Shown here one piece after another: positions 48,626-57,934 of a stretch of 64,000 nt of DNA. The notes below the pieces were generated by a model that saw only the letters and a list, made by a program, of their open reading frames with translations, was not told the origin of the DNA and did no database searches. The DNA is from Martensiomyces pterosporus. Its lineage: Eukaryota; Kickxellomycota; Kickxellomycetes; Kickxellales; Kickxellaceae. The position numbers were made by a program, and so were the translations under genes. The stretch's first letter is position 1. Every line of letters begins with the position of its first letter. The DNA is taken from positions 3,763 to 67,762 of the forward strand of contig MU604010.1 in the NCBI GenBank assembly GCA_025201845.1, read 5' to 3'.

Positions 48626-49293
48626 GGCTGGAGTGGGGCGACAAAGCCGGATCAATATGGAGGAAGAGAAAAAAGTTTATCAAGGAGAGAGTGTGGAGGT
48701 AAGAGGATCTCTTGGGAGCTCGCTGCTGCTGACTTTTTTATCTTGCCGCCTTCTCCACACGCAGCACCCTCCCCAACGCCGATCAAGACCAGCAAAGGTC
48801 ATGGGTGAGGCGCCGTGACATGTCATCGTCCCTGGATGCCTGCTCGTGTGCGTAGGAGCTGCTGCCAGTGGCCGAAAGCTGCGAAGCTACTGCCGGTGTC
48901 GGCAGGAAAGGCCTTTGAAGCGGTCTGCTGCCTTGATCCATGACACATGATGTGTCTGTGGACAGCGCCGACATTGCCTTTGGCTGCTCCTGAGATGGGC
49001 GACTAGTGGAGTCTGCGAGTATCCATTGCACATGCATCTGGTGCGCCTGGATAATCGCGGGGATGCAGAGAAGGTGCGCGCTTCTGTTGCATTGCGCCAT
49101 GAGCAGCCAAGCAGACGAAGATGGAGGGAGGGTGAGAATAAGGGTAGCGGTGGATGATGATCTCCCGCCATACTAGCAGGCACGGGAACAGGCGGCATAA
49201 AACGCAGTGACGCTTCCCACCCTCCTCTTCCACCTCCACCCGTACTGCCTTATTTTTCTCTCTACTGTCTCAGCCAAAGTATAAGTAGCCACA
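48626..49293. promoter_or_regulatory. divergent region of NUC1 and aminoacylase genes
   Basis: 668 bases between two divergent starts. It may itself contain a small minus-strand gene (48783-49100, listed separately). No canonical TATAAA is seen near either start. Confidence 0.4.
48783..49100 (-). CDS. possible small gene, 105 residues, unrecognised
   Basis: ATG-to-TGA frame starting MAQCNRSAHLLCIPAIIQAH, then a Ser/Thr/Gln-rich segment, ending RRLTHDLCWS. About 70% of third codon positions are G or C, similar to established genes here. It fits between NUC1 and the aminoacylase gene with about 160 and 190 bases on either side. No homology is recognised and no TATA or splice support was found, so it could be chance or one exon of a gene. 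Confidence 0.35.
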   Translation of the reverse strand: MAQCNRSAHLLCIPAIIQAHQMHVQWILADSTSRPSQEQPKAMSALSTDTSCVMDQGSRPLQRPFLPTPAVASQLSATGSSSYAHEQASRDDDMSRRLTHDLCWS

Positions 49294-50505
49294 ATGTCAA
49301 CCCAGCCATCCGTCCAGCGGTTCATCGAGTACCTGCGCATCAAGACCGTGCAGCCCAGCCCCGACTACGCCTCCTGCACCGCATTCCTCAAGCACCAAGC
49401 CGCCGAGCTTGGCCTGGAGTTCCAAGCCAAGGAGTACGTCGCAGGCAAGCCCGTGGTGATCCTCACCTGGCGCGGCACCGACCCCACGCTGCCCAGCATC
49501 ATCCTCAACTCGCACACGGACGTTGTGCCCGTCTTCGAGGAGTTCTGGGACCACCCGCCCTTTGCCGCCACCCGCGTGCCCACCGAAGACGGCCAGGACT
49601 TCCGAATCTTTGCGCGCGGCGCGCAGGACATGAAGATTGTCGGGCACTGCTACCTCGAGGCCATCCGCCTGCTCAAGGAAGGGGGCGAGCAGCCGCTGCG
49701 AACCATCCACCTGGTGTACGTGCCCGATGAGGAGATTGGCGGCCACGACGGCATGAGCTATTTTGTCGAGTCTGAGGAGTTCCAGCAGCTGAATGCCGGC
49801 TTTGCGCTCGACGAGGGCATGGCCAACCCCGACAAGGAGCTGCGCGTGTTTTATGGCGAGAGAGCGCCGTGCTGGGTCAAGTTCACGGCCAGGGGAAACA
49901 CCGGGCACGGCAGCCAGTTTATCGAGGGAACCGCGGCTGAGAAGCTGGTGCCCATCATCGACCATCTGATGGAGTTCCGCCGCGACCAGCTGGCTGTGTT
50001 TAGGACGCCCAAGGAGGACGGCTCGGCACGGACACTGGGCGACGTCACAACAGCCAACCTGACCGTACTCAAATCGGGTGTGCAGCACAACGTGGTGCCC
50101 GAAAACGCCGTGGCGGGATTCGATATACGCATGACGCCCTCAATTGACTACCAGGAGTTCAAGGAGGGGCTCGAGCAGCTGGCTGAGAAGCATGGCGCGG
50201 AGGTGGAGTTTGTGCAGTTCTGGGACGACAACACCACCACATCCACGGACGCTGCCAACCCGTTCTGGGCTGCGTTTGAGCAGGCGGTCAGCGAGCAGGA
50301 CATCCCGATCTTTAAGGAGATTTTCCCTGCTGCCACCGACTCGCGGTACTTGCGCAGGGCCGGCGTGCCGGCGCTGGGAGTCACCCCGCTGAGGAATGCG
50401 CCGATTCTGCTCCATGACCACAACGAGTTTGTCAAGGAGAGCGAGTTTCTCGGGGGCATCGGGTTTTATGTCAAGGTCATCAGGGCTGTTGCTAACGTTC
50501 AGTAG
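49294..50505 (+). CDS. ACY1: aminoacylase-1 (N-acyl-L-amino-acid amidohydrolase), M20 family
   Basis: Zinc hydrolase that removes acyl groups from N-acetylated amino acids in the cytosol. The 403-residue protein has the M20 ligands and catalytic residues in order: NSHTDVVP (about 72-79), GAQDMK (about 110), PDEEIGG (about 145, general base and metal Glu) and ALDEGMA. A dimerisation-domain segment TARGNTGHGSQF follows, then a C-terminal HDHNEFV carrying the final His ligand. Human ACY1 has 408 residues. No signal peptide or intron is seen. Confidence 0.94.
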   Translation: MSTQPSVQRFIEYLRIKTVQPSPDYASCTAFLKHQAAELGLEFQAKEYVAGKPVVILTWRGTDPTLPSIILNSHTDVVPVFEEFWDHPPFAATRVPTEDGQDFRIFARGAQDMKIVGHCYLEAIRLLKEGGEQPLRTIHLVYVPDEEIGGHDGMSYFVESEEFQQLNAGFALDEGMANPDKELRVFYGERAPCWVKFTARGNTGHGSQFIEGTAAEKLVPIIDHLMEFRRDQLAVFRTPKEDGSARTLGDVTTANLTVLKSGVQHNVVPENAVAGFDIRMTPSIDYQEFKEGLEQLAEKHGAEVEFVQFWDDNTTTSTDAANPFWAAFEQAVSEQDIPIFKEIFPAATDSRYLRRAGVPALGVTPLRNAPILLHDHNEFVKESEFLGGIGFYVKVIRAVANVQ

Positions 50506-50998
50506 GGAGGCTTGGCCTTTTCATTGTCTGCCTCCTGTGTAGTGCATTCTTTTATTCTACGAATATCTTGGGCGCATCCGCCTCCACATCCTCGAAGGTC
50601 CTGCGCCTCGCATCCCACAGGCAGTGAATGAGCCGAATACACAGCTGCTGCCCACCCCATAGCGTGAATGGTGTTTTTCCTCCCCTTATACAATGCCCTG
50701 CACACTGCGGAGGATGCTTCCTGCTTGCTCGCCTCTGAGAGGTGGGAAGAGTGGCTCTGTAGTTCCCACACCGGGGGATGGCAGGGGTGCAGCTGAAGCG
50801 GAGGCTGGCGGTGGGGAGCGTATAAAACCGGCAAGAGTGCCAGCACGCCGTGATGATGACCCACCAAAGTACCAAGTCATCAAGCAAAATTGCTCACTGC
50901 GTTTGTCTCCCACCCACAGAAAGCAAGCCATACTCCGCCCTCCCTCTTCTCCACTGCTTTGCTCATTGCTTCTTCGTATTCCTGAAATTGCGAACGAA
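50506..50998. promoter_or_regulatory. upstream region of the TRP3-type gene
   Basis: 493 bases holding the aminoacylase 3' region and the TRP3-type promoter with its TATA box at 50821. The frame upstream of the TRP3-type start is open but contains this promoter and is not coding. Confidence 0.5.
50821..50827 (+). promoter_or_regulatory. TATA box of the TRP3-type gene
   Basis: TATAAAA 178 bases before the ATG at 50999, in the same relative place as the other TATA boxes of this window. Confidence 0.65.
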
Positions 50999-52489
50999 AT
51001 GGCGACCATACTGCTCGACGCCTACGACTCCTTTACCTTCAACCTGTACCAGTACCTCAGCAAGTCCGGTGCCGACGTGCAGGTGTACCGCAATGACAAG
51101 ATTACTCTCCAGGAAATAATCGCGCTGAACCCTCGCAACATCGTCCTCTCGCCCGGCCCAGGCCACCCGCGCGAGGACCCCGGCGTGTGCTACGAAGTTC
51201 TGGAGCACTTCCAAGGGAAGATCCCCATCCTGGGTGTGTGTCTGGGCCAGCAGATGATGTACGAGCACTACGGCGGCTCTGTTTCTTTTGCTGGCGAGAT
51301 CCAGCACGGCAAAACCGGCATTGTGACGCATGACGGCCAGGGCGTGTACAAAGGCGTGGGCCAGCTGTTCCCCGTCACCCGGTACCACTCCCTCGCTGGT
51401 GATCCCAGCACGCTGCCCGAGTGCTTGGAGGTGACGAGCTGGACGCCGAATGGCATTATCATGGGCGTGAGGCACAAGAAGTACGCAATGGAGGGCGTGC
51501 AGTACCACCCTGAGAGCATTCTGAGCGAGAACGGTCTGAAGATGTTTGAGAATTTCCTCAAGCTGGAGGGCGGCACCTGGGAGGAGAATCCTGGGTTTAG
51601 AGACCCCGACGACATGGCGAGCCAGTATCCCGGCCGTGTCACCATTGCTGACGTCAAGACACCGACGACGACCGACATTCTGTCGCGCATCTTCAACAAG
51701 CGCCAGAGGGACATGGCTGAGCAGAAGGCCCAGCCGGGCAGGTCGTTGGCTGACTTGCAGAAGCTGCTGGACCTGAATGTCGCTCCCCAGCAGATCGACT
51801 TTGCGCAGCGTCTGCGCGATGCCACTGAGGGCGGATCAAGGCTGGCTGTCCTTGCCGAAGTCAAGCGCGCTTCGCCCAGCAAGGGCGATATCAGCCCCGA
51901 TGCCGTAGCCGCCGAGCACGCGCTGGCTTATGCGCAGGCGGGCGCAGCGGCGATCTCGGTCCTGACCGAGCCCACCTGGTTCAAGGGCTCCATTGACGAT
52001 CTGCGCGACGTGCGCCAGGTGCTCCAGGGCGACAAGAGACCAGCGGTTCTGCGCAAGGAGTTCATCTTTGAGCGCTACCAGATTGCAGAGGCACGGCTGG
52101 CGGGCGCCGACTCGGTTCTGCTGATTGTCAAGATGCTGAGCAAGACGCAGCTGCGTGGTTTGCTGGAGTACTCGAGAGAGCTCGGGATGGAGCCGCTGGT
52201 CGAGGTCAACAACCGGGAGGAGATGCAGACTGCGCTGGATGTGGGGGCACTGGTTATTGGCGTCAATAACAGGAATCTGCGCACGTTCGATGTCGATATC
52301 AACAACACGAAGAACCTGGCCGATGCCGTGCCTGACAGCGCCGTTCTCATTGCACTGAGCGGCATTATGAAGCCGGAGGATGCTGCGGTGTACAGGGGCT
52401 CGGGCGTCCAGGCTGTGCTCGTTGGCGAGGCGCTGATGCGTGCTGAAGACAAGGCGGCGTTTGTGCGTGGGTTACAGAACGCAAAGTAA
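50999..52489 (+). CDS. TRP3: bifunctional anthranilate synthase component II / indole-3-glycerol-phosphate synthase
   Basis: Tryptophan biosynthesis enzyme of 496 residues. Residues 1-195 are a class I glutamine amidotransferase that feeds ammonia to anthranilate synthase. It has the SPGPGHPREDPG loop, the nucleophile in LGVCLGQQ (Cys about 81) and QYHPESI (about 168-174). Residues 215-496 form the IGPS barrel with EVKRASPSKGDI (about 287), VLTEPTWFKGS, LRKEFIFERYQI, VEVNNREE and the C-terminal ALSGIM. It ends there: no PRAI (TRP1) domain follows, and the stop is followed by the convergent phosphatase gene. This is the yeast TRP3 arrangement, not the trifunctional TRPC of most filamentous ascomycetes and basidiomycetes. 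PRAI must be encoded elsewhere. Confidence 0.95.
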   Translation: MATILLDAYDSFTFNLYQYLSKSGADVQVYRNDKITLQEIIALNPRNIVLSPGPGHPREDPGVCYEVLEHFQGKIPILGVCLGQQMMYEHYGGSVSFAGEIQHGKTGIVTHDGQGVYKGVGQLFPVTRYHSLAGDPSTLPECLEVTSWTPNGIIMGVRHKKYAMEGVQYHPESILSENGLKMFENFLKLEGGTWEENPGFRDPDDMASQYPGRVTIADVKTPTTTDILSRIFNKRQRDMAEQKAQPGRSLADLQKLLDLNVAPQQIDFAQRLRDATEGGSRLAVLAEVKRASPSKGDISPDAVAAEHALAYAQAGAAAISVLTEPTWFKGSIDDLRDVRQVLQGDKRPAVLRKEFIFERYQIAEARLAGADSVLLIVKMLSKTQLRGLLEYSRELGMEPLVEVNNREEMQTALDVGALVIGVNNRNLRTFDVDINNTKNLADAVPDSAVLIALSGIMKPEDAAVYRGSGVQAVLVGEALMRAEDKAAFVRGLQNAK

Positions 52490-52641
52490 AGAAGAAGAAA
52501 AAAACAGACCACCGAGCCAGCTTTCTTCCTGGCGTCCTCTCCTCTGTAGCGACAAGAGACGTGTTCAATGTGGACCGCAGCAGTATATTATTTATGTTTT
52601 AAAGAAAATGGAAGGCTAGTAAGCGAGCGAAATAAATCACC

Positions 52642-54480
52642 CTAGACCATGTTGTTGCTGGCTGAAATCGGAGGTACCAGCACGCGGTACGGCGTAGTTC
52701 CTGGCTTCCCCTCGTTCTGCACATGTATATGCACGATCATCGAGTGGTCGTCCAGGTTCTCCACATACGACGAAAAGTTCCTCCGAGCCAGCAGCTTGGT
52801 GTTGTTGTTGGGCGGCGCCTTGCCGTTGACGTCTTTCTCAAACAGCCTGTACATCTTCTCATTCGTGTAGTTGTCCAGCTCGTACTTCTTGGCCGACGCA
52901 TGGACTGCGCGAATAACCATGTTGGGCGGGGGCACATTCATAATGGCTGACGAGATGATCTGGGGCATGAACCTATGGTCCACCTCTGGCGACACCTCGG
53001 GGTTCTGCGACGCAAACCGGCCGGCACCGCAGCAGTGGACGTCGCCGGCGACAAAGGTGACGCGGACGCCGCGTTGGCGCGCAAACTCCTGCAGACCAAG
53101 GACGAATTTCTTGCGCTCGTCCATGTGCACTGCAGCTGTCCAGTGGTCGTTCATGTCGTCCGAGAGCTCGGGCTCGCCCCAGATGTTGACAATGGCCTTC
53201 TTGTTTGCGATGAAGCTGAGCTTAGTCAGCCCTATCTTTTTCATCCCCTCTAGTGCGTCTTCGATGTAGGTCAGGCGTGGGTAGACGATGGGCACGCCCA
53301 GAAAGACTACTAGGTGTTTGACCGACTGGGGCAGCTGGCGGATGCGGTCAAAGATCATCTGGTAGGTTTCTGGCAGGATGATATGCTCCAGCGTTCTCTC
53401 GTACCGTGTATCGGGGCCCAGGGCAGCCGTGTACGGCCCCAGCTGCTTGAGCCATCCGTATCCGCGCGCGCCAAAGTACCCGTGCTTGCGGCACAGCTCC
53501 TGATTCGTATGTGCCTGGTACAGGCGCCAGTACTTGAACGCCACCTCCTTGAGCTCCACAAACACGTTGGACTGCTGCAGGTAATCGGGGTACGACCCGA
53601 TGCCGTCCCACACATCGTGGTCGTCGATAATGTTGGTGACAGGGATCGTGGTCATTGACTCGCCGAACTTGCTCAAGAAGAAGCACTTGGCATAGTGCGT
53701 GAAGTAAAAGTCGTCCGCGCATGTCGCCATCTCCCTCGTAAACGGCGCGTCCCTCCGCGCATACTTGTCCTTGATGGCGAGCCACGGCTTCCAGATGTCG
53801 GACTGCCATATCTTGTCCGAATACAGCTGGTCGCCGCCACCAACCTGCACATGGAACGGAGCGCGCGCGTGTTTTTCCAGCAAATCGTCCCACACGGCGT
53901 TGTCGCCTCCCAGCTCCCTCTTCTCCTTCTCCGACACCGACAGGGACCACCCGTTGCATGACCAGAACGCAAAGCGCCAGGGCGTCGACTGACCCGGAAT
54001 GAAGAAGTCGTACGAGGGCTCGGAGTTGTTCACCCTGTAGGTGACCTTCTTTTCCTTGTCGACAGCCAAGGGCACCTCAATGTCAATCCGGTAGAACGAG
54101 GTCATCTTGTACGTGTCCAGAAGCAAGGCTGTGAATGGCATCGTCGGGCCCGACCCGTCGTTCAGCACGACGGTGGGCGGCGGGTAGCTGCGCGGTGCCA
54201 GGACGAGCACACTGCCGCGCCACACGGCGCGCTGCAGGTCGGTGTCGACGAACAGGAGCGCGGGGCCGACGAGGCCGTCGGGGCGGCGCCGCATGTGCGG
54301 GAGCGGCTCGCCAGTCTGCGCGTCAAAGTTGCCTTCGTAGCGGTCCGGGTCCAGGGGCGCGTTCATGCTCTGCCCTGGGTAGTTGGCTGGCCCGCCTCGG
54401 GGGATGCCGTTCTCGTCGACCTCCTGCGGGTAGACGCCGTCCTCTTCGCTATACTGGCTCTTTGACACTGGGAAATCCAT
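52642..54480 (-). CDS. PhoD-like metallophosphatase (alkaline phosphatase D family)
   Basis: 612-residue cytosolic-looking member of the PhoD-like family. Metal-ligand motifs are visible: FAFWSCNGWS near the start of the catalytic domain, GGGDQLYSD, IIDDHDVWDGIG (about residue 285) and FVAGDVHCCGAGRF (about 472). No signal peptide precedes it. The N-terminal 60 residues are polar and Pro/Gly-rich. Fungal relatives are uncharacterised PhoD-like phosphatases that may act on phosphomonoesters or diesters; the substrate cannot be told from sequence. The gene is convergent with the TRP3-type gene (152 bases apart) and has no intron. Confidence 0.88.
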   Translation of the reverse strand: MDFPVSKSQYSEEDGVYPQEVDENGIPRGGPANYPGQSMNAPLDPDRYEGNFDAQTGEPLPHMRRRPDGLVGPALLFVDTDLQRAVWRGSVLVLAPRSYPPPTVVLNDGSGPTMPFTALLLDTYKMTSFYRIDIEVPLAVDKEKKVTYRVNNSEPSYDFFIPGQSTPWRFAFWSCNGWSLSVSEKEKRELGGDNAVWDDLLEKHARAPFHVQVGGGDQLYSDKIWQSDIWKPWLAIKDKYARRDAPFTREMATCADDFYFTHYAKCFFLSKFGESMTTIPVTNIIDDHDVWDGIGSYPDYLQQSNVFVELKEVAFKYWRLYQAHTNQELCRKHGYFGARGYGWLKQLGPYTAALGPDTRYERTLEHIILPETYQMIFDRIRQLPQSVKHLVVFLGVPIVYPRLTYIEDALEGMKKIGLTKLSFIANKKAIVNIWGEPELSDDMNDHWTAAVHMDERKKFVLGLQEFARQRGVRVTFVAGDVHCCGAGRFASQNPEVSPEVDHRFMPQIISSAIMNVPPPNMVIRAVHASAKKYELDNYTNEKMYRLFEKDVNGKAPPNNNTKLLARRNFSSYVENLDDHSMIVHIHVQNEGKPGTTPYRVLVPPISASNNMV

Positions 54481-56548
54481 TTAGCGGAGTAGTGGGTTAA
54501 ATTCAGCTGCTGGGGCGAATTTGAGCGTTGAAAGGAAAAAGGAACAAAGCAGGTGGGGAAATATGTGCGCAATGCTATATACGCGCTACAAATAAGCGGG
54601 TTGTGATGAGAGAGCGAAAGAGCAGTAGGCCTGCGCAGATGGGGCAGAAAACCTGGCACAGCTGTGACGCTGTCACACGTCCCCTCAGGTGCCAAGCCAG
54701 AAGAACGTTCTAAAGAGCATATTTGAGGCACGCCCTTCTCTCGTGCCCCTCGCCTGCTCATCTCTTGTGTCCTCCATGGGTGCCAAGACAAGCAATCTGG
54801 TGCTACGCATGCGCATACAAAGACACAAAGCGAGGAGAAGGGGTCTGTGGAATGGGGGCGGGAGCAGCCGCAGGTGTTGTGGCTGTGGGCCCAGAAGCAG
54901 CTGCATCACGCGTCAGCGAAGCACAATCAATCTCCGCACAGGCTCCTCTTAGACCTGCACCTTGTGCCATTTGGGAGCCGGGGTCCCTAGCGCCGGGCCC
55001 CAGCTGGTAGACGCGAGCGAGTCTAAGTGAAAGGAAGGCGGCGAGTCCCTCTGACTCATGGTGTGCCAACTGCTGCAACTGCCAGGCGGGACAGCAGGGT
55101 GCTTCTAATTAGAAGGAAGGAAAGCCGCAGTGCGGGGAGGCGAGGTGAGCGCATGGTGTCTCTTTGATTTATACTGCCGCTGCTGGTTGCGGCCCCGCAG
55201 CCCCTGTGCACGCTGCGGTACTGTGGTCATCAAGAAGCAGATGTGGCCGGCAGATGTGAGGAGAGAAAGGCGCTTCAGCGACAGACACTGCTCGAGGCGG
55301 GGGAATGGGGGCTGTCCACTCTTATGAGCCCCACGGATTTCAGGAAGGTGGGAAAGGCTAGACACAGATGACGCCTTGAAGCAAGAGCATCAGAGGACAG
55401 CGCCGTGACTCATTGTCGAGCCCAAAAAATAGCAGTCACCGCGGCTTTTGCACCATTAGGGTGCGGCGAGGATGTGCCGGGTTCTCTTCTCTCTTCTCTC
55501 CTGAAGCGGCCAGACCGCTGCCCGAGGCTGGGCCGCCACCTGTGCCTTCTCAGTGCCTTCTCAGTGTCTTGAAACCGGTAGGCGTGGGACCGCGGGGAAT
55601 GGCAGGCAGCCCACCAAACGCCATTTCCAGATAAAGCAGACAAGCGGAGATCTGCAAGCCCGAATGAAGGAATTATTAGCTGGCAGCGAGAAGGAGAAAC
55701 GTCACCGCGCCTTGAGGGCGCGTGCAGAAGATAGCGCTAATAATAGGCGGGAGAGGTGCGATTGCCGGGCGGGCTTTTGGGCGCGCTCCTTTTTTTTTGG
55801 TTTTCCAGCTCAGCCCACAAAGAAGCGGGAAAGCGGCATGCGCAGATGGCGAGATGTAAACAACAACATGAAAACAATTGCGAGATATGCAATAGGGTGA
55901 TTACCATGAGGTGCGTGCCAAAGGAGCTGCAAGCGCTTTTCTATAAACAAATGCAGGCTCACAGTGGACACGCCCAGCCTCTCGCCTCCTGCTCCGCTCT
56001 CCGTGCAGCAAACCGCTGCCGTGCTCGCCAGTGTCAAAAGCGAAAATTGGCGGAAAATTGCGTGCATGGCAGCAACAAACGGGCTGCCTGCAGGCGCCGA
56101 GAAGAACAGCACACACACACACACGGAATGGGGCGAATCTTGAAACTAGCTAGGATCGCCTCTGGCATTAATGCCCCACTCCAGAAAGCAAGCATGGCTA
56201 GTTTATATTTGGATGCTATCTCTGGCTGAGCACGGTGATTCCAAACAGCAGTGCTCCTGCCTGTCTTGGCTCGGGCTGTCTGCTCTGCGTGCCGCGCGTC
56301 TGGCAGGTACCCACGCCAAACCGGGCGACAAGAGCAAGGCTGGATGGCGGCCGCCATATAAAGACCCGTGTGCGCGGAGGCACCCGCCAGCTAAAAACCC
56401 TCTTTCGTATCAAGAAACATCTTTCTCTCGTCTCTTTTCACGCTCGCGCATTCTCCCTCACATCTCGCCCAATACCCTTGTACTTTTCCCTGCTCCTCGC
56501 GCCCTTTCTGTGTTTATCTTACCGCACTAATACCTAAAATCGCCAACA
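54481..56548. other. 2.07-kb intergenic region
   Basis: Largest gap of the window. It contains the upstream regions of the phosphatase gene (-) and of the third surface-protein gene (+), an (AC)n tract at 56108-56124 and the TATA box at 56357. A plus-strand frame at 55756-56229 contains a Cys/His pattern (CKQQHENNCEIC) but no homology or splice support. I find no RNA gene. Confidence 0.45.
56357..56363 (+). promoter_or_regulatory. TATA box, third surface-protein gene
   Basis: TATAAAG 192 bases before the ATG at 56549, followed by a T/C-rich leader. Confidence 0.6.
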
Positions 56549-57118
56549 ATGCAGTTCGCCAACGTTATCGCTCTCGCCGCCATCGCTGTCGCCGCCTCCG
56601 CCCAGGCCATCGGCGCTGCTGATGCCACCACCGTCAGCACCAGCGTTGCCTCGACCTCCGCCTCTCCCTCGACCTCGGCTACTGCTTCTGGCTCGGCCTC
56701 TGCCCCCACTTCTGCTTCGGGCTCTGTCTCTCCCTCTCCCTCTGCCTCTGCCTCGGGCTCTGTCTCGGGCTCTGCTTCTGGCTCCGCCTCGGGCTCTGGC
56801 TCCGCTTCTCCCTCTGCCTCCGGATCTGCCTCCGGCGCCAAGCCCACTGGCTCTGCTTCTGGCTCTGCCTCTCCCTCGGGTTCCGCCTCTGGCACTGACA
56901 CCAAGGCCAAGGCTACCGCCACTGGCACCGAAACCAACGCCAAGGCCACCGGCACTGGCACCGAGCTCGGCAAGCTCTCCGCTGAGACCTCGGGCTCTGC
57001 TCCTGCCTCCAAGGCCACTGGCAGTGCCTCGGCCCCTGCCGCCACCTCCAAGAACGGTGCTGCCCAGATTGCTGGCTCCTTCGGCGCCATCGCTCTCGCT
57101 GCTGCCGCTCTCTTCTAA
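56549..57118 (+). CDS. GPI-type Ser/Ala-rich surface protein (SASGS repeats)
   Basis: 189-residue predicted O-mannosylated surface protein. The signal peptide is [20 protein letters not shown]. The body is almost entirely Ser/Ala/Gly/Thr/Pro, built from short repeats such as SASGS and SPSPSAS (about residues 35-115) and then [19 protein letters not shown]-type C-terminus starts [20 protein letters not shown] and ends LF. The C-terminal design resembles the tandem pair at 45-47 kb, but the N-terminus is different, so it is a related type of protein rather than a recent copy. Antisense frames across it arise from the repeats. Confidence 0.8.
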   Translation: MQFANVIALAAIAVAASAQAIGAADATTVSTSVASTSASPSTSATASGSASAPTSASGSVSPSPSASASGSVSGSASGSASGSGSASPSASGSASGAKPTGSASGSASPSGSASGTDTKAKATATGTETNAKATGTGTELGKLSAETSGSAPASKATGSASAPAATSKNGAAQIAGSFGAIALAAAALF

Positions 57119-57877
57119 GCGATTTTCAGCGCAGGATCTCGTATTTCTTTTTCGTTGTCTGTTTTGACTGCGTGACACTCGCTCCTCCTCCTTCTAGCAC
57201 AAATATACCCGTAAAAAGCAGCAGAGGAGGTTATCCGGCGGGTTTCTGGTGTTTTCGGAGTGTTGCAGCCATGACGCGATGGCTGCCGCATATTGCATGT
57301 GTATGGTGTGCAGGGTATTTTTTTTTTGGGGACGGCCAACACATGCACATCGCTTGTGCATGCCTGTCCCTCTCGCACACAGCTTTCCATGCCTCTTGCT
57401 GCCTGTTTAAATTGCAGTGCGGAAAGCCAAGCTTTCCAGAATGCGCAGTGCCCACATGGCGAGGTATTTTTGCTTTTGAGCGGTGTTTATTTAGACAAAG
57501 CATTGCCTCCTGAACTCCAAAAAGCATGGCGTGCATCTCGGCACCCACACAGCACAGCCGCTGCAGCTTTTGCTGCCTTGCTGCCCTCTCCACGCCCTGG
57601 AGTAGGCATGGAGAAATATATAAAACGAAGCACTCGAGTAACAGGGGCGCGTTTAAACAGGCGGGCACAGGGAGCTGCGAACATGCACATAGACAGCACT
57701 TCAAGCAGCTATGGCCCGTGTTCTTCACTTGGTCAAAAAGGCTCGTTTGATTAGATTACTGTAGTAGGCAAATGGCATGTAATGGGCATGTACTCGGCCT
57801 TGTCTGCATTGGCTGATGCACCAACATCTCTTGCTGCCGTTGCCAAACAACTGGAAAAAAGTGCTAGTAGTGTGTAT
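57119..57877. other. intergenic region with an orphan TATA box and small ORF
   Basis: 759 bases between the third surface-protein gene and BuGZ, which converge. A TATATAAAA at 57617-57625 (plus) precedes a 48-residue ORF at 57788-57934 that runs antisense over the last BuGZ exon. No other gene is seen. Confidence 0.45.
57617..57625 (+). promoter_or_regulatory. orphan TATA box
   Basis: A strong TATATAAAA with no established gene downstream. The nearest candidate start is the small ORF at 57788, 171 bases away. Confidence 0.35.
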
Positions 57878-57934
57878 TTAGACAACGTACTGGTACTGTG
57901 GAAGCTGCGCGCGGTGCTCCTCCTACAGAAATAG
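57788..57934 (+). CDS. possible small ORF, 48 residues
   Basis: ATG-to-TAG frame starting MYSALSALADAPTSLAAVAK and ending LRAVLLLQK. It overlaps the last coding exon of BuGZ on the other strand. It is supported only by its codon content and by the TATA box 171 bases upstream. It may be chance, a micropeptide or an exon. Confidence 0.25.
   Translation: MYSALSALADAPTSLAAVAKQLEKSASSVYLDNVLVLWKLRAVLLLQK

Noticed and set aside
55756..56229. Frame with a CxxxH-CxxC-like pattern in the 54.5-56.5 kb gap
   Set aside because: Only one short Cys/His cluster, poor codon use, no start or splice support and no recognisable family.
56534..57178. Long antisense frames over the Ser/Ala-rich gene (Gly/Arg- and Glu/Ala-rich)
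   Set aside because: They are reverse readings of repeated Ser, Ala and Gly codons. The signal peptide and GPI tail are on the plus strand.
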